Source: Ectobius pallidus (Eukaryota > Arthropoda > Insecta > Blattodea > Ectobiidae). From it: a stretch of 64,000 nt of DNA. Below, piece after piece: positions 1-13,207 of this stretch. Where the stretch lies: contig CAXKWD010000005.1 in assembly GCA_964059195.1 (NCBI GenBank), forward strand, positions 45,337,825-45,401,824. The letters are read 5' to 3'. The notes beneath the pieces were generated by a model that was given only the letters and a program-made list of their open reading frames with translations, was not told the origin of the DNA and searched no databases. How positions within the stretch are numbered: position 1 is the stretch's first letter; every line of letters begins with the position of its first letter. The translations under genes and the position numbers were made by a program.

Positions 1-3000
1 TTTTTGAAGAAAACCTGGGAAATCAGTTATAAATATTTATTTTCAAAATAACAAGTTCAAAATTCAGTAAAGTAAGTTACTGATGTATAGAATTATATAA
101 TTAAAACCAGTTAAAGTGAAGTATTTTATGACCTTAGTAATCAATGGTTTCTTATGGTGCAAGAAATATTGCTTATTCTGGATGGTGAGTTGTGGCATCA
201 ACAACTAGACCTCCAATTTAAATTTAATCCAACCCCATTCTTCGCAAATTAAAAAAAAAAATGAAAATATTTAAAACTGCCATAGAAACGCCATAGTGGG
301 CGAAATTTCCAAGAGCCATGAATATAATTTAGCAGCATAATAAACCTTTTCTTCTTAAAGGCAAGACAGAAGCATTTTGTTATCGAAACATAGGTAAGCA
401 AGAAATTTAGCAATTACACACAATACCTAGAAAAATAAGTTGCTTCAACTGCCTGATAATAATCCGAACCCCTAAAAGTTAGGACATTACTCATTACTAA
501 GATGAATAGCAAAAGCACTGCATACCACTTTAAGTAGATGTGGAGAACAACAGTGCATTCACTCAAATTCCCTTTTTCATAATAATAATTCTCTGATTCA
601 TAAAAAAAAAACCAGGCTTTCATGAATTCTATGCTTTACCGACAGGACAGCTGCTTACCCATGTAAAAGTTATTAATAACCGGCCACCGGCCACTTGGCA
701 TCCCTAGTTATTGTACAGTAACATTTAAGATGGATATATGCATTCATGTATGTATATATATATATATATATTATTCTCTCTGTTGGACATTACATGAGAA
801 TATTCTTATTGCATGGATATTACATGAGAATATGGACGTTACATACTGCAGATTTCGATTTTCATGAATAATTTAGATAACTTACTTATCTAACAGTTCT
901 GGAGATTCTTAGTTTCAATTTACTGTAAACTTTAGTTTTCCATTGTCACTAATACCTTGATCTTTGCAACATAGTATTTTAATGTATTGTGTATATTCAT
1001 CAATTTTCCCAAGTTTCTCTCCAGAACAAATTGAAAAATTGAATACCCTATTTATTTACTTTTTATGTAATTTACCGAAACGCTTTTTTGCAGTCACTTC
1101 ATTTAAACAACTGTTTGAAATTAGCACAAAAATAGGAGATTAGTGTTATATTCTGTGGTTGTATGCATTTATCAGTTATAACATAGGGGATTAATGAATC
1201 GCGAATAAATTAATTTCCACGTAATATAGTCAGTAATTTTCCATGTGAATGGCTTTACACAATACACTGAATTATCTGACCTACATGGTTAATCATTTGG
1301 AAAATTATTGACTCCATTACTAAAATTTCAGTTATTAGTATTCCAAGTGGATTTTAAGTGGCAGGTTATTTTGTGTTTGCAGCAATGTAATGCATACATA
1401 AAGATTGAACATTTAGACCGACATACTGACAATAAAAAGAAAACAATGGAAACAAGAAATTCGATTATAAACATAAAGGTGTTATATATATATATATAAA
1501 CACAAGGAATGTGTGTGTAGTTGTAAATAATATATTAATAATACGTTTATAATAGTAATAATAGATGCGTTTTATATGTTTTTCCCATGGGTAGTATAAC
1601 ATGACCAAGGTCAGTAAATCCTCAAGAAAAACGTGAATTCAATCAGCACTGGAAATTCTCTGGTCTTGTGTGACTTTTTCCCCCAACGCTCAATTCTAAT
1701 TACTTTTTCCTTATCAAGTTTTAAGGTAAATAAGTCTAATAGTTGAAGCTTGTGTGCACTTCCGTTACTTTTCTCTTAATTGTCAAAGCCTAGAACTCCG
1801 AAGGGTGTGTTTTTAATCCAAAACTCTTTGTTTTATGTTGTTCGGTACAAATTACTCGATTTTCACATAACCAATTTTTTGAGTTATTGTCCTTTCAATT
1901 CTATATAAAATAATAGTGTCATAATTTATTTTTTAAACTTATTTGTTTAGCTGTGATAAACAAAATACATGTATTAGTAAGAGTTCGACAAAACCTAATG
2001 AGAGAAGCAAAACCAAATAACAAAATAATTCAGGCTTCGAAAGTTGAACATGCTCGGAAAACCACACAATCGGTTTAAAATTCAAAGTAAAATAATAAAA
2101 TGTCAATTTATTCACTTAAAGTAATTTCATCTAATAGGTTTAGTGACCACTCTCTTTGGAATCCGAGACAGAGGAAAAACCTGGGAGTCCTAGAGTTCAT
2201 ACTTACATTTAATTGTAATAATATTATATGCTGTATTGTCTTTATCTCCTGTGTATTCAGCCTGCGTTGAGATTTATTGTACTAGCATTTAGCTAAGTTG
2301 CTCATATTTCACTACCAATCGAATCAATCTACCCTTAAACGCATTAGTTCCATTGAATAAGCCACCCGTGAGGGCCGCGTATTCACACCTCTATTAATCT
2401 ATACCACTCAATCCCTAACGGATTTACGCAGTACTGGCATTCACTCGAAATACAAACGTGGTAATTCCTTTAAAGAACTGATTTCTGCCCTTTGAAAGAA
2501 TTTTATGATAGGAGGCCATTAAATAACACACATACGAAAATATTAATGGAGTTGGGGAGTATTTCACACTCCAGATGGGTTTAATAATAATTTACTATCC
2601 ACTGTGCACGGGTTTCAGATACCTTTATTTATAAATTAGGCCTTATAGGTTTCTAAACTTTTCCTTCCTTCTCCCCTTTTCTTCCTCATCCCCTCTCCTC
2701 GACTTAGTAACTCCCCAACTAAATGCGCTCATTTCCACCACCGCTATACACAAGCTCACGTACTATTTATATAAGATACAATTTTCAAATTAAATGTATA
2801 TAGTATTCATTGAGTTTGAGCGAACTTCCTACCATCAACATTCAGTTCCCTAAGCCCTCTCTTTCTGTGTGTGTGCAAAGAGTTCAGAAACTATATATGT
2901 ATATATATACATACACACATTAAGTTTTGAACATCAGATTTCACAGACTGTCCACTACTAACGGTAACATGACATAATTACAAGAATAATATTAGTAGCA

Positions 3001-4180
3001 ATTACAGCAATAGCTGGAGTAGTAGCACTAGTTCTAGTAAAAATTATGTTAGTAAATATAATGGTAGATCATTTTTAGGTAGGAATTATTTTACTTACGT
3101 TAAAGTGAAAATCCCTTATAGTGATATATCGTTTAATTAATGTTTGTATCGATTGCATTGAAGGAATTCTGCTACACGCATTTTTAAATAAAGGAATCTA
3201 TCGTTCAGTGTGTTTACGGTACAGTATGTAGTGCTTGACAGTATGAAGTCCGTGTTTGGTAAACTTTTGAACTTACACAGAATAAAACGTTTACATTATG
3301 CGTAAGCTTTGCCTTAGTAGAATCTTCGTAACATTAGAAAATACACGAATAAAATAAGTAATTTTGTTACTTTTACTGCTTCCTCGGTGTATATAAGACG
3401 TTGATAAATTCTGAATTGAAAACTTGTTATACTTTGCAGGGACTTCTGAAACGTATACTACATGAAAGGAGGGCGGATTGAGTGGAATATTTGCAAACTC
3501 CAACACTCCGTTCACGAAAGCTTCAAGGTTCTTATAGCATTTTCATACCCAAGCAAATATAAACTTCCGATTCATGTCGTTTCTCTTTCCTTCCTCACTT
3601 CAACATATTGCCGAACCTTTTCTACTACAGTCCTTACATATACCTCAAATCTCTGTTTATTTATACACCATGCTGTTATATTCTACTCTGAAAGAAGTAT
3701 TGACATATTTATTGTTGGGAATGGATTTAGTGGGACATAGTTATGTAAAATTCAGATACATCCTTTTACTATTTCATTGTTCACACTTTACGCGAGAGGT
3801 TCAACCTTCGTTTACTGGTAGTCTGTATTGGCTGAAAGAAAGTGTTAATGAATATTAGGCTATATCCTATAAATATTTCAAAATATGAATTAATACTTTA
3901 TATAATACTAGTTTAATAGGCCCGGCGTCGCTCGGGTTTTGTAAATTAAATTCGAAATGAACTTATGAAAGACTTTGGATTTTCAAACTAGGTCCTTATA
4001 TAGGTACTAGCTTAAAAGGGCTAGCGTGACTCTGGTTTTGTATTTTCTAATTCGAAATTAACATATAAAGGAATTCCGATTTACTCTAGGTACTTATAGA
4101 AGTATTTTAATTTGAAATGAGGTAGAACGACTTGCCACACTCAAACTATTCCCTCAGAAAACGCTTGATATAGCTTTTTG
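1..4180. other. AT-rich non-coding stretch, no gene recognised
   Basis: No reading frame here has recognisable protein character; the open frames are short (under about 95 codons) and occur on both strands as expected in AT-rich DNA. Visible simple features are a TA run near 750-772, a second TA run near 1479-1498 and pyrimidine-rich sequence near 2660-2700. Between 3905 and 4080 two imperfect copies of a roughly 110-bp unit occur; each has a TACTAG word, then a GC-richer core and then TTTTGTA. I cannot assign them to a named family. Confidence 0.6.
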
Positions 4181-4184
4181 TGGC

Positions 4185-4870
4185 TCATTCAGGATTTAGA
4201 ATTTTGCGCCCCATTGCTTCTACACACCAAGTCCAGTAGGGGTTTAAATAAGAAGGAACCAAAATTCGGGTAATATAAAATTGTATTGTCTTTATGGAAT
4301 ATTTTATTTCTCACTCTCATGTTTCCATACAGCCGATTCGGAGTTGAAATCAAGAATAAATTCAATGTCAATTTCATACTTTCCTCCCAAAAACCAGGAA
4401 TATACTGCGCGCATAGGAATAAAAATGTTCCATCCTATTTTATTCCCTTTTACATGCTTAAGACCAATGATAAACATCCATATTTCCAAACTAAAAAATA
4501 CAACAATACAAAATAACGTATCAGTGGATAGAATTTTTTTTTTTACCGTTTACTAATATGGCATTACTCATTGGCACACTCAGGCTGAGGCAACTGAAAA
4601 TGCTGTCCTGAAATAAGAACTCTTATTCTACATCAAAATATGAAGTGAGAAAATGGTATTCCCTATGTCCAGGGTACAGAAAGTTATGTGACTGCACGAC
4701 ATTGTGCATCATTTTCGTGGACTTCATTCTTCATTATTTATTTACACCAATGAATTTTATCGATAGCTTCTCTAAATTGTCAAAGTGCCGCATCATGTAC
4801 TTCCAAAGCCACTTGTGAACATGGCCAATAATACTCTGTTGTCATAAGAACTGTGCATGCAATGTGATTT
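4185..4870 (+). repeat. Divergent interspersed repeat, copy A (same family as about 46.7-47.35 kb)
   Basis: This segment aligns by eye, in the same orientation, with about 46735-47345. Shared landmarks in the same order are the word TAGGGG followed by TAAATAAGAAG-like sequence, a segment around TCATGTT, a CCCCAAAAA-type block, TAAACATCC, GTATCAGTGGAT, CTCAGGCTGAG, AGAAAGTTA-GTGA and GTGGA-TTC, ending with CCA-AGTGAACA near 4815. The copies are clearly diverged, with many substitutions and indels. No coding capacity is seen, so this looks like an old non-autonomous element or a UTR piece of an unidentified element. Confidence 0.6.
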
Positions 4871-5308
4871 GTATTTGATGAATTCTTTGTAATAAGGTAT
4901 TTCATTTCCTCGAAAGCATTTGATTTTGGCATTTTATATCAAAATTTTGCAAAGTCTTTCTTAGTGTGCACTTACATTACGAAACGAAGGTACTAACAAA
5001 GTTCCAAGTCTCTACCTCTTATGGTTTAAGCTTTACGTTGATTCTCTGTCAGTCAGTCAGTCAGTCACTCTGTTAATCAGTCAGGACGTTTCAAACTCTC
5101 CTATCGTAACTGCAACGAGACACAAGATGTGTATTTTTTTTATAAACAGTACCATTTGTCTTAAAGTATGTTATTTTTCTGTAAACAACTACACTTCTAA
5201 TATATCGTAGGGTAAACTAAGGTAAACTAGGGTAACTTGAAAGCTTGCGATAACCCCCAAAGCATACACAATTCGATGTGCGCACGTGTGTATACTTTAT
5301 ATAGGCCT

Positions 5309-5341
<33 letters not shown>

Positions 5342-8300
5342 CACACACATATATATATCGGTACCTCCTGCATAAAAGGTCATAGATGGGTCAACAACAT
5401 CAGCAATGCTCACTTCGTTTGCTCTTTTGAAAGTGTTTCAACTACGAGTTTTGGGCCCATACGGGACAGGTGATCCAGTGATGATTGGAAAATTCGATTC
5501 CATATACCAGTAATTAACTTCCCTAAATCAGATTCAGCAGAAAGTCGCATCTGAAATGACAGGAATCATCAGGCAAAAATTATTACTATTTGCCTTTCTG
5601 TGATGGGTCTCCTTAAATAGTAAGTTATCAACTTCCTACTTTAATTCTTGTTTATTTATTAGTTTTGTACTCATTGATTATTTTAATGTTCATATTTAAA
5701 AATTAAATTTTTCGCACAGTTTTTCAACAAAACTATTAGCCTATGTTTTGAAGGCAATTTACCAAAAATACTTATTTTTATTTTTAAAATAAATCTTTAA
5801 TCGAATATCGAGAAGATTCTTCTAATTATTGCGTAATTAGAGAGAGATGGAGAGCGCTGAAACTTATTCCGCGCATATACTTAAGGTATTTTTAATACAA
5901 AGAACTATAAATTCTTATTTTGACCCAAATAGGGCAATATTTCCTCTCTACCTCTTAGATAGGAATATGCAAATATCAAACTATATTAAATCATAGAATA
6001 TTAAAAACATATTCGGTAGGTACTGCATGTAGGTGGTAGTGGCGGCAGTGGTGGTGACGGTGGAGGTAGTGGTAGTAGTATTTTATTGTTTACACAGTTG
6101 ATTATTTACTATGATACAATGAAAGATAGATCAGTGAAGTAACATTTCAATATCCTTTTCTCATTCATTAATACAGAAATAGTAGTCTGTTGCACCGGGT
6201 CTTGGATAATCTCCTTTCAGCTTTTTGTATCCAAGTACAACTTCACAGCGGAGTCAATTTGTGATAATATCAGCATGGGCATTTGTGTATGTGATAAAAC
6301 TTACATAGTTTTTACTGATGCTATTGTATGACCAAGTTATTTTGTAATGACTTATTTGCACTTTCATATTATAATAGATATTGTAGGCTTATTAGTTTCT
6401 GGGTAGCCTACTTCTATGTATGGTTAATTTTTCAGCATGATAATGGTAATGATATTTTTGTTATAAGATTGATGCCATTCTCTTCTAAGGTACCTGCTGG
6501 TTTATTCCCTTCCAGAAGACAGTGGAAATGTGTCGTTTATAATTTTGTTTAATGCGACAAGATTTTCAAAGTTTTCTTAACTTCGAGAACTGTATAAGAG
6601 AACAAATGATTGGATAGCTGAGGAAGAATCACTGACGATTTCTGCTTTCTGGGACATGTTTATCCTAATATTTAAGATGACTAGGCTATTGCAAGTATTT
6701 CTCAATTGAAGTGAGTTGTGTTATTGCTTCATTCAGATTTTTTACAAAATATATTATTAAATAAATTATGGTTGTTTAGAATTTTCATAGAAGACTAAAA
6801 GATTCAGCAAAAGAAGGCTAAGAAATTCAGCTAAGTAGTCCCTAACTTATTTACTTGTATAAGAACGTTTAAATCTGTGTTCCACAGATTAGGCACAGCA
6901 ACGCGTATTTTATGAACTTGATTCTACAGCCACTTACACGGTTATAAATAGTATTCTAAAGACGCTTATATTTTTCAGTTTTAAAATTCCCCAACAGTGG
7001 ATATGAGTCAGAAGGTGGTTGTGCAATTAGTTTTACTGCTTGCTCACTTTCCCGTCTCTGACTTGAACAACCCTTGTTTCCCCGTAAACTCTTTAACATT
7101 GTGGCGGTTTAGGTTTTAAGTTCTATTTTATACAAATTTATACTAATGCCTGTTGTAGTGCAGGAAATGTGTATTAAATGTAACAAAAGCAGATTCAAGG
7201 GAGAGAAACAAGGTAAATGCCGAGTCGTAGAATCATCTACCGTGCACAACATCCGGACATCTTTAATCATACACTAACTTCAAGCTCTCTGCACCCAGCA
7301 GTGGGACTAACATAATAAAATAAACATTCTCTCACAGGTTCTGAAATTCTCTTCAATAGGCGGAGAAAAGTAAACATTAGTCCTTCTATGTACTGAGCGC
7401 CGTTTAAAACGCTTTTGTGCTGTCGAGTCGAATCCATTCAGAGACTTCTATCGTAAGACTCCTCACCTTTGTTTGAGGATGAGAAAGACATTCTCAATGT
7501 TGCTTAATGATGATTAATTTAACTCGGAGTATAAACTTGTGTAAATTGACTGAATGCCTATTAGTGTTAGTTGGCCTATCTATGTCATTTACAGATAATA
7601 GAGTGCAATTTTTAGTTATCTATTATAGTTTTATTTTCACTGTAAATGTTACAAACTTGGTTTTGTCCAGATTACCTTCTATAGAAATATATTTTACATT
7701 CACTGTTTGTATGGTACCTTTATATTTTATATATATTCTTATTCGCTTGTAGTATGCAAAAACATTCATTGTAATAATAAAACTTCGTTTAATTCAGCTG
7801 CGTCTGGGATACTGTTTCCTATTTTCCTGCACTTCTCAGTTATAATTTACATTGTAGGGTTTGGGTGTCTTAGTTTTTTTTTTCTCGTATGAACGGGTGT
7901 AAGCACTCTGGACTATTGAAGTAACCGATAGAATTCCTCATCCACATCCATATTACAAAAGTAGGATTATTCTGTTACTAATATTTCTGAAGAGTAGGCT
8001 ATATAGGCTACATTTATTTAAAGTTGGAGTAATTTTGTGAATTTGTGTTCTCAGTGAGGTTTTTCTAGGAATTTTAATGAAAATGTATTAGTCAAAATTA
8101 TTAAGTAACAAAGTTCCATAAATGCTATACACTGTACTAATAATATATATATATATCCATAAAACCCATATATGTCCATATACGTGAGATTGGGCATAAG
8201 TCATGCCAATGATTTTTTTTATTTTTTATTTTAGTTTTGAAAATTTGAAATATGCAAATGATAGAGCAGGGTATGGAATGTATGTATATTGCAGATTATG

Positions 8301-10220
8301 GGTACTAGATGTACGATAGTGAAGGAAACAGACATCCATAAACAGCCATAGGCGACGGCATTGTGCCACTCTAATGTATTGCGGTAGTTGGAAGTTTGAA
8401 AGCACACATACCCACTCCATGATCCCTTAAAGTTTGGTACGGATGGGTATTATTCCCCAATGCTTCCATCAGCTCCTTGTGGTATTCTTTGGCATTTTTC
8501 CCTCGGATTGTGATTATTGTTACTTAAGGACGCTGTTCACTTCTTATCAAATCCATTCTGCACAGTGGTTGACTGGCAACTAAATTGCTATGCCTCGATT
8601 CCCATAACCTCACAATACTACTACAAGATGTGTCCATATGCTATAGATGCCACATTCTCCATTTTAAGAAAATATAGATAGTTCGTATATATAGGAATTA
8701 CCTCTCTTCTTTAGTTATAAATATACCAATTTAAAATTAATATCTAGCATTCGTAGTTGTTACATTTTTATTGTAGAAGATGTTTCGGCAACTTTAATGA
8801 ACCAGAAATAAATCACTAAGTTAGTTGAAGATGAGATTGTAATAGGATGGTGTAAGTACGAACACAGCTGGACACAAGATAGCCCCGTTTTGGAAATCTT
8901 ATTTTCGAACTGACAAGAGATGGATGACTGAACATTTCGTTGAACTCACGAACCAAAAAATATTTCTTGTGAGGCCTACAACTTTAATTTCATCACAATG
9001 GAGAGTTATTCCGTATATTACAGATGAAACTAAATGCAAAAAATTAAACATGAAGCCCCAACAGAATACTGTATGGCATATGTTAGCACAATGTGATGTA
9101 GCACTGGAACTGCCTGTGTAGTTATCTTGGACAATAAAACGCATGGCATGCATTCATATTGATTGATGATGGGAAGGGAGAAATTGCTATGTTTTTACGA
9201 AATGATAGCTTCGCGTTACATAACTGGATTTAAACGTACCACAGATATACAACGTCTAGTAATTCCGCTAATTGTAGTCGAGCTACGTGCTCATCTTCCA
9301 CTCCATACACGGCTACTAAACTATATTTATTTGAGGTCAGTGTAATTACATTGAATTAAATCATAATGGGTGAAATTAAATCTAACACAATAACTTTCTA
9401 ATGTGAGGTGTTATTTCCAATTTAAAGAGGCTTGTTACTTAAAATACATAAACCATATGTTCAAGAATTTTAGAAGAAAGGTATACTAAAATCAAAATTA
9501 GTACAATCAAGATCAGTGTTATATTTGGATCTACGAATCATATCGTCTAGTAGCTTAACTATTTTATTATTATTATTTTTATTAGTATTATGTGTTGTTA
9601 ATGTTTTAGGTATATTTGACTTCATGAGGTAGGTCGAAGCTGTGCTGCAACGTATAGAGAATAGATGCCAGTTAATTTTTTTCTCACATTTACCTGTTTC
9701 TTTTACTAAATTCAGATGATGTAACGTGAGTATGAAACTCACACTTTACTGCATATTTGCTGAATTCAAAAATGTGTTCTACAATACACTAAACACTATA
9801 TTTCCTCATATACTTAATATAGGATGAATTTTGGCATTGATGGTTAGCGTTCTCCTTTGGCCAGCAGGTGCATTTTAATACCAGCTACCCAAAAATACCT
9901 CAACCACCTTTCCGAAAAAAGAGGGTTACGACATCCGGCCTGGACAATGTCGATTTAATATTATGCAGTTGATGTAATAGTAATGGACGAATTTGCATCT
10001 TTTTAGCCAAAACAAAAATTATTATGCAAGATAACATGAGCATAGGAGAACAATTGACAAGGAAAGTGTCAAAGCCTTCATTTGGAAACCAATTTTTAAA
10101 ATGATGATAGAACTAATATGCTACAATACGATTCATATAGAAAACAGATGCCTCTTTCTACTAAATGACCTTAAAGCAGAGGACTCAATACACTCAATTA
10201 TGATCAAATTTCAAAAGTAG
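4871..10220. other. Gene-poor stretch with simple repeats
   Basis: Contains a short CAGT-type tetranucleotide array near 5046-5070, an AC dinucleotide array at about 5310-5358 and a GGT/GGA triplet-rich patch at about 6031-6080. No host gene is recognised. Open frames on both strands at 8899-9153 overlap each other and have no motif I know. A faint tRNA-like word (GGTTAGCG and the following bases) near 9840 could be a decayed SINE head, but no B box can be seen. Confidence 0.55.
5310..5358. repeat. AC microsatellite
   Basis: Alternating AC tract interrupted by TACACGC and running into a short AT tract near 5349-5358. Confidence 0.9.
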
Positions 10221-10601
10221 CGATTGATTACATTCATTGTGCTGAACCATCGCGTCAGGCCTACGTTCATACTATCTGTAGATTATTCTTGCATAAAACA
10301 TGGTTTTCCTGGTGACTACCGTTACTGTCCTGTCCGGATTTTCCTTCAGGTTCAGGATCTTGCAATTGAAGCAGAACATTCTTCTGCAAGTGGTGTTATC
10401 TTATCTGTTCCTTGTATATTTTGTGACAGAAAAGTAAGTAGAATTGTATACATGGAGGTTGACATGATTAACGGGGATTGAGGTATTGTAGCGGGTTTGA
10501 TTGAATGAGGAGAACCGGTTGGAATAAGAGAAAGAATAGGATATATATATATTCGACCAGAGAAACGAAATAAATCGGTATGATAAGTAAATAATGCGAA
10601 G

Positions 10602-10984
10602 GGAGATGAAGCGAAACCAGCAACGCAAAAAGAAATATGGGCAACAGTTGTTCGTAAGACTAAGATCAGGGTTACGGTAGTTGGAAATAACAGTGAATGT
10701 AATAATGACAGTGTTGTACTACAAGGTGAACCCAAAATGGTGGCCTTACACGTTTATCGATTGGCTCCGAGTACGAAATTTGAACACATTGTGAATTTTC
10801 TAAAGCAATATTTTCCTGAAGTCACGTGTGAACAATTGCAATCGAGACACCCAGAATCATATGCATCTTTTAAAATTGAAATTTTTGATAAAAACGAATC
10901 AGCTTCTATGGACCCGGCACTATGACCAACAAATGCCTGTGTAAGGCGTTTCTTATATCCACGTCTAAAAGCAGACAATAAATA
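10602..10984 (+). pseudogene. LINE ORF1 C-terminal part (nucleic-acid-binding protein remnant)
   Basis: The frame in register with the ATG at 10737 is open upstream to at least 10602 and reads through to a TGA near 10923. It then continues in the same frame to a TAA near 10981. The translated stretch VALHVYRLAPSTKFEHIV with FLKQYFPEVTCEQLQ and HPESYASFK follows the pattern of the C-terminal domain of ORF1 proteins from CR1/Jockey-like LINEs in arthropods. After the TGA the frame still reads a Cys-Val-Arg-Arg-Phe segment, as expected for that domain, so the TGA is a disabling mutation. ORF2 sequence follows immediately. The 5' part of ORF1 is not recognisable. Confidence 0.7.
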
Positions 10985-10997
10985 GCCACCACCGCTT

Positions 10998-11560
10998 TTG
11001 CCTGTAAGTAATATCATCTTGAAGTTAAAGCAATCAGTCATGAACAAGCTTGATTGTACTGAATTATTTCTTCACATGGAACATCCAGAAATTCTATGTT
11101 TAACGGAGCATTGGCTTACTCAAGAGTGTTACCCTCACTTTGATGGCTATAAAGTAGCTTCTGGCTTTACCAGGAAGAAACACATTCACGGTGGTGTATT
11201 GATCTATTGCAAAAATTAACTCAAAGGGACTAACATCAATGCATTATCAAATTTTATTGAAGAAATTCATTTGGAAGTTGCTGGGGCTACAATAACTTAT
11301 AATACCATTGATTTTATTATTATTTGTATACAAAGATCACCCAAAGGTGACACTGATATTTTCTTTTCCAAGCTTGTTCAGATATTGAATTTGGTTTCCA
11401 AGATGTCTAAATGCGTAATTTTAACAGATGATTTTAACATTCATGGGAAATTAAATCTGTACATTCTGACAGACTCTTCGATATTTTTTATTCTTTCAAT
11501 ATGGTATCTTTTAATGATGAAGCTAATCGTAGTTAGCGTATAATAGATTATGTTGTTTCT
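10998..11560 (+). pseudogene. LINE ORF2, APE-type endonuclease region (broken)
   Basis: Two consecutive blocks carry endonuclease signatures. HPEILCLTEHWL at about 11080-11117 corresponds to the conserved glutamate-containing ETW-like block, and GGVLIYC near 11190 follows at the expected distance. CVILTDDFNIHG near 11410-11450 corresponds to the block usually reading GDFN, here with T-D-D-F-N. A stop at 11217-11219 and another near 11541 interrupt the frame. In LINEs this domain nicks target DNA to prime reverse transcription. It lies directly downstream of ORF1 and upstream of the RT region, which is the normal LINE order. Confidence 0.75.
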
Positions 11561-13144
11561 AATATAGACAAATGTTGGTGTTCTACAAAGATCACTGAAC
11601 CATTTATTTCTGATCACTATGCCATAATTTTTAATGTAAACATTAGATTACACTTTAAAAAAGACAAACCTAAATCAGTGTTGTTAAATACTAGGAAGTG
11701 TAATGAAAATAACCTTCATTTTCTAAATTTAATTATGAATGAATCTTCTTGGCACCAGGTATTTTTAGCAAATGACGTCAACTCAGCTTTTAATTCTTTT
11801 AAATCCAACTTTTTTTCTATTTTGACATTGCTTGTCAATTAACTAGAAGAACTTTCACAGTCACAAGAAAAGTAAGTAAACCTTGGGTAAGTGAAGAAAT
11901 CATAAACAGTAGTCAAAACTTAAAAAAATATGTTTTATTTGAAACAAATAAATCCAGAGTTTATGGATAATATTTATAAATATGCCAAATATAAACATAA
12001 CAAGATAATCTCAAACAGTAAAACATATTATGGTAATATAATATCAAATGCTAGTAACAAAAATAAAGCTGTTTGGAATTTGGTAAAAAATGAACTTGGT
12101 AGAAATGTCAAAAGTGAAATTCATAAATTAATTATTGATGACAAGACTGTTGAAGATCCAGCATTAATTGCTGATACCTTTGCTAGACATTTCAATTCAC
12201 TGATTGTTAACAAACTAAAGAATCATTTCAAAAATGTATCTACGCACTGTACTTTAGGGCCAAAAAAATCCTCAATCTATGGTACTTTATCCTATTGATG
12301 AGTTTGAAGTTGTTAGTGTCATCAATCTGTTAAAGAATTCTAAGACGACGGGATATGATGGAATCAGTGTTTACGTTTTAAAATCCGTTTTACACAGTAT
12401 CATAACACCACTAACTTACTTGTTCAACATGTGTTTTGTTAGTGTATGCTTTCCAGATAGTTTAAATGTTAGTATTATTGTACCTGTGTTTCAGAAAGGT
12501 GAATTATGTAATGCTAATAATTACAGAGCTATTTCATTGCTGAGCTCGATATCTAAAATATTCCGAAAAGCTATTGCTTACTAGGATTTTAAATTTTTTA
12601 AATAAGTATGATTTATTGTCTAAGAGGTAATTTGGTTTTATTACTGGTCAGTCTAATAATAGTGCCTGTGTTAATTTTATTGAATTTGTAAATAGGTGTA
12701 TGGATAATAATCTTCTTGCTGTTGGTCTATTTTTTTTTATCTAAGTAATGCATTTGACTCTATTAAACACAATTTTTAAAAATGGAAATTAGACCAATTA
12801 GGGATTAGGGGTTTAGTTAATGATTTAATTTTATCATTTGTAAAATCTGGGGAATTTATGGTTAAACTTAATAACAACATTTCTAGTAAATTTTCAGTGG
12901 ATTATGGTGTTCCCCAGGGATCTATCCTTGGCCCACTGCTATTTATATTATACGTCAATGGTTTAGAACATCATGTTGATGTTGACTGTTGTATGCTGAC
13001 GACACATCGGTAGCCATTTGTGCAAATGACTTTCTTTCCATTGAGTCTAGAGTAACTAAAGTAGCGCACGACTTTACATCTTGGTGTTCGGTAAACAATT
13101 TAATTGTAAATGTCGATAAAACAGCATGCCTGTATTTTAGGAAT
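11561..13144 (+). pseudogene. LINE ORF2, linker and reverse transcriptase (broken)
   Basis: From about 11900 the linker reads ISNSKTYYGNIISN and AVWNLVKNELGR, then the RT N-terminus TTGYDGISVYVLKS (about 12345-12390) and NNYRAISLLSSISKIF (about 12518-12565). Later RT blocks are GVPQGSILGPLLF near 12905-12945 and YADDTSVAI near 12990-13018, the catalytic YADD box. Several frameshifts and stops separate these blocks (near 12298, 12583 and 12745, and a one-base shift just before YADD). RT similarity ends at an ATCC microsatellite starting at 13146, so the thumb and C-terminal region and the 3' UTR are missing. A CR1/Jockey-type clade is the best guess. Confidence 0.8.
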
Positions 13145-13145
13145 A

Positions 13146-13207
13146 TCCATCCATCCATCCGTCCGTCCATCCATCCATCCATCCATCCATCCATCCATCT
13201 ATCTATC
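13146..13207. repeat. ATCC tetranucleotide microsatellite
   Basis: About fifteen tandem ATCC units with GTCC variants. The array directly abuts the end of LINE RT homology, so it may mark the breakpoint of the LINE copy. The long minus-strand reading frame across it is only translation of the repeat. Confidence 0.9.

Noticed and set aside
8899..9153. Overlapping open frames on both strands that looked protein-like
   Set aside because: No conserved block could be identified on either strand, and each frame mirrors the other.
10352..10735. 127-codon minus-strand open frame
   Set aside because: It is antisense to LINE ORF1, whose + strand translation has clear family character.
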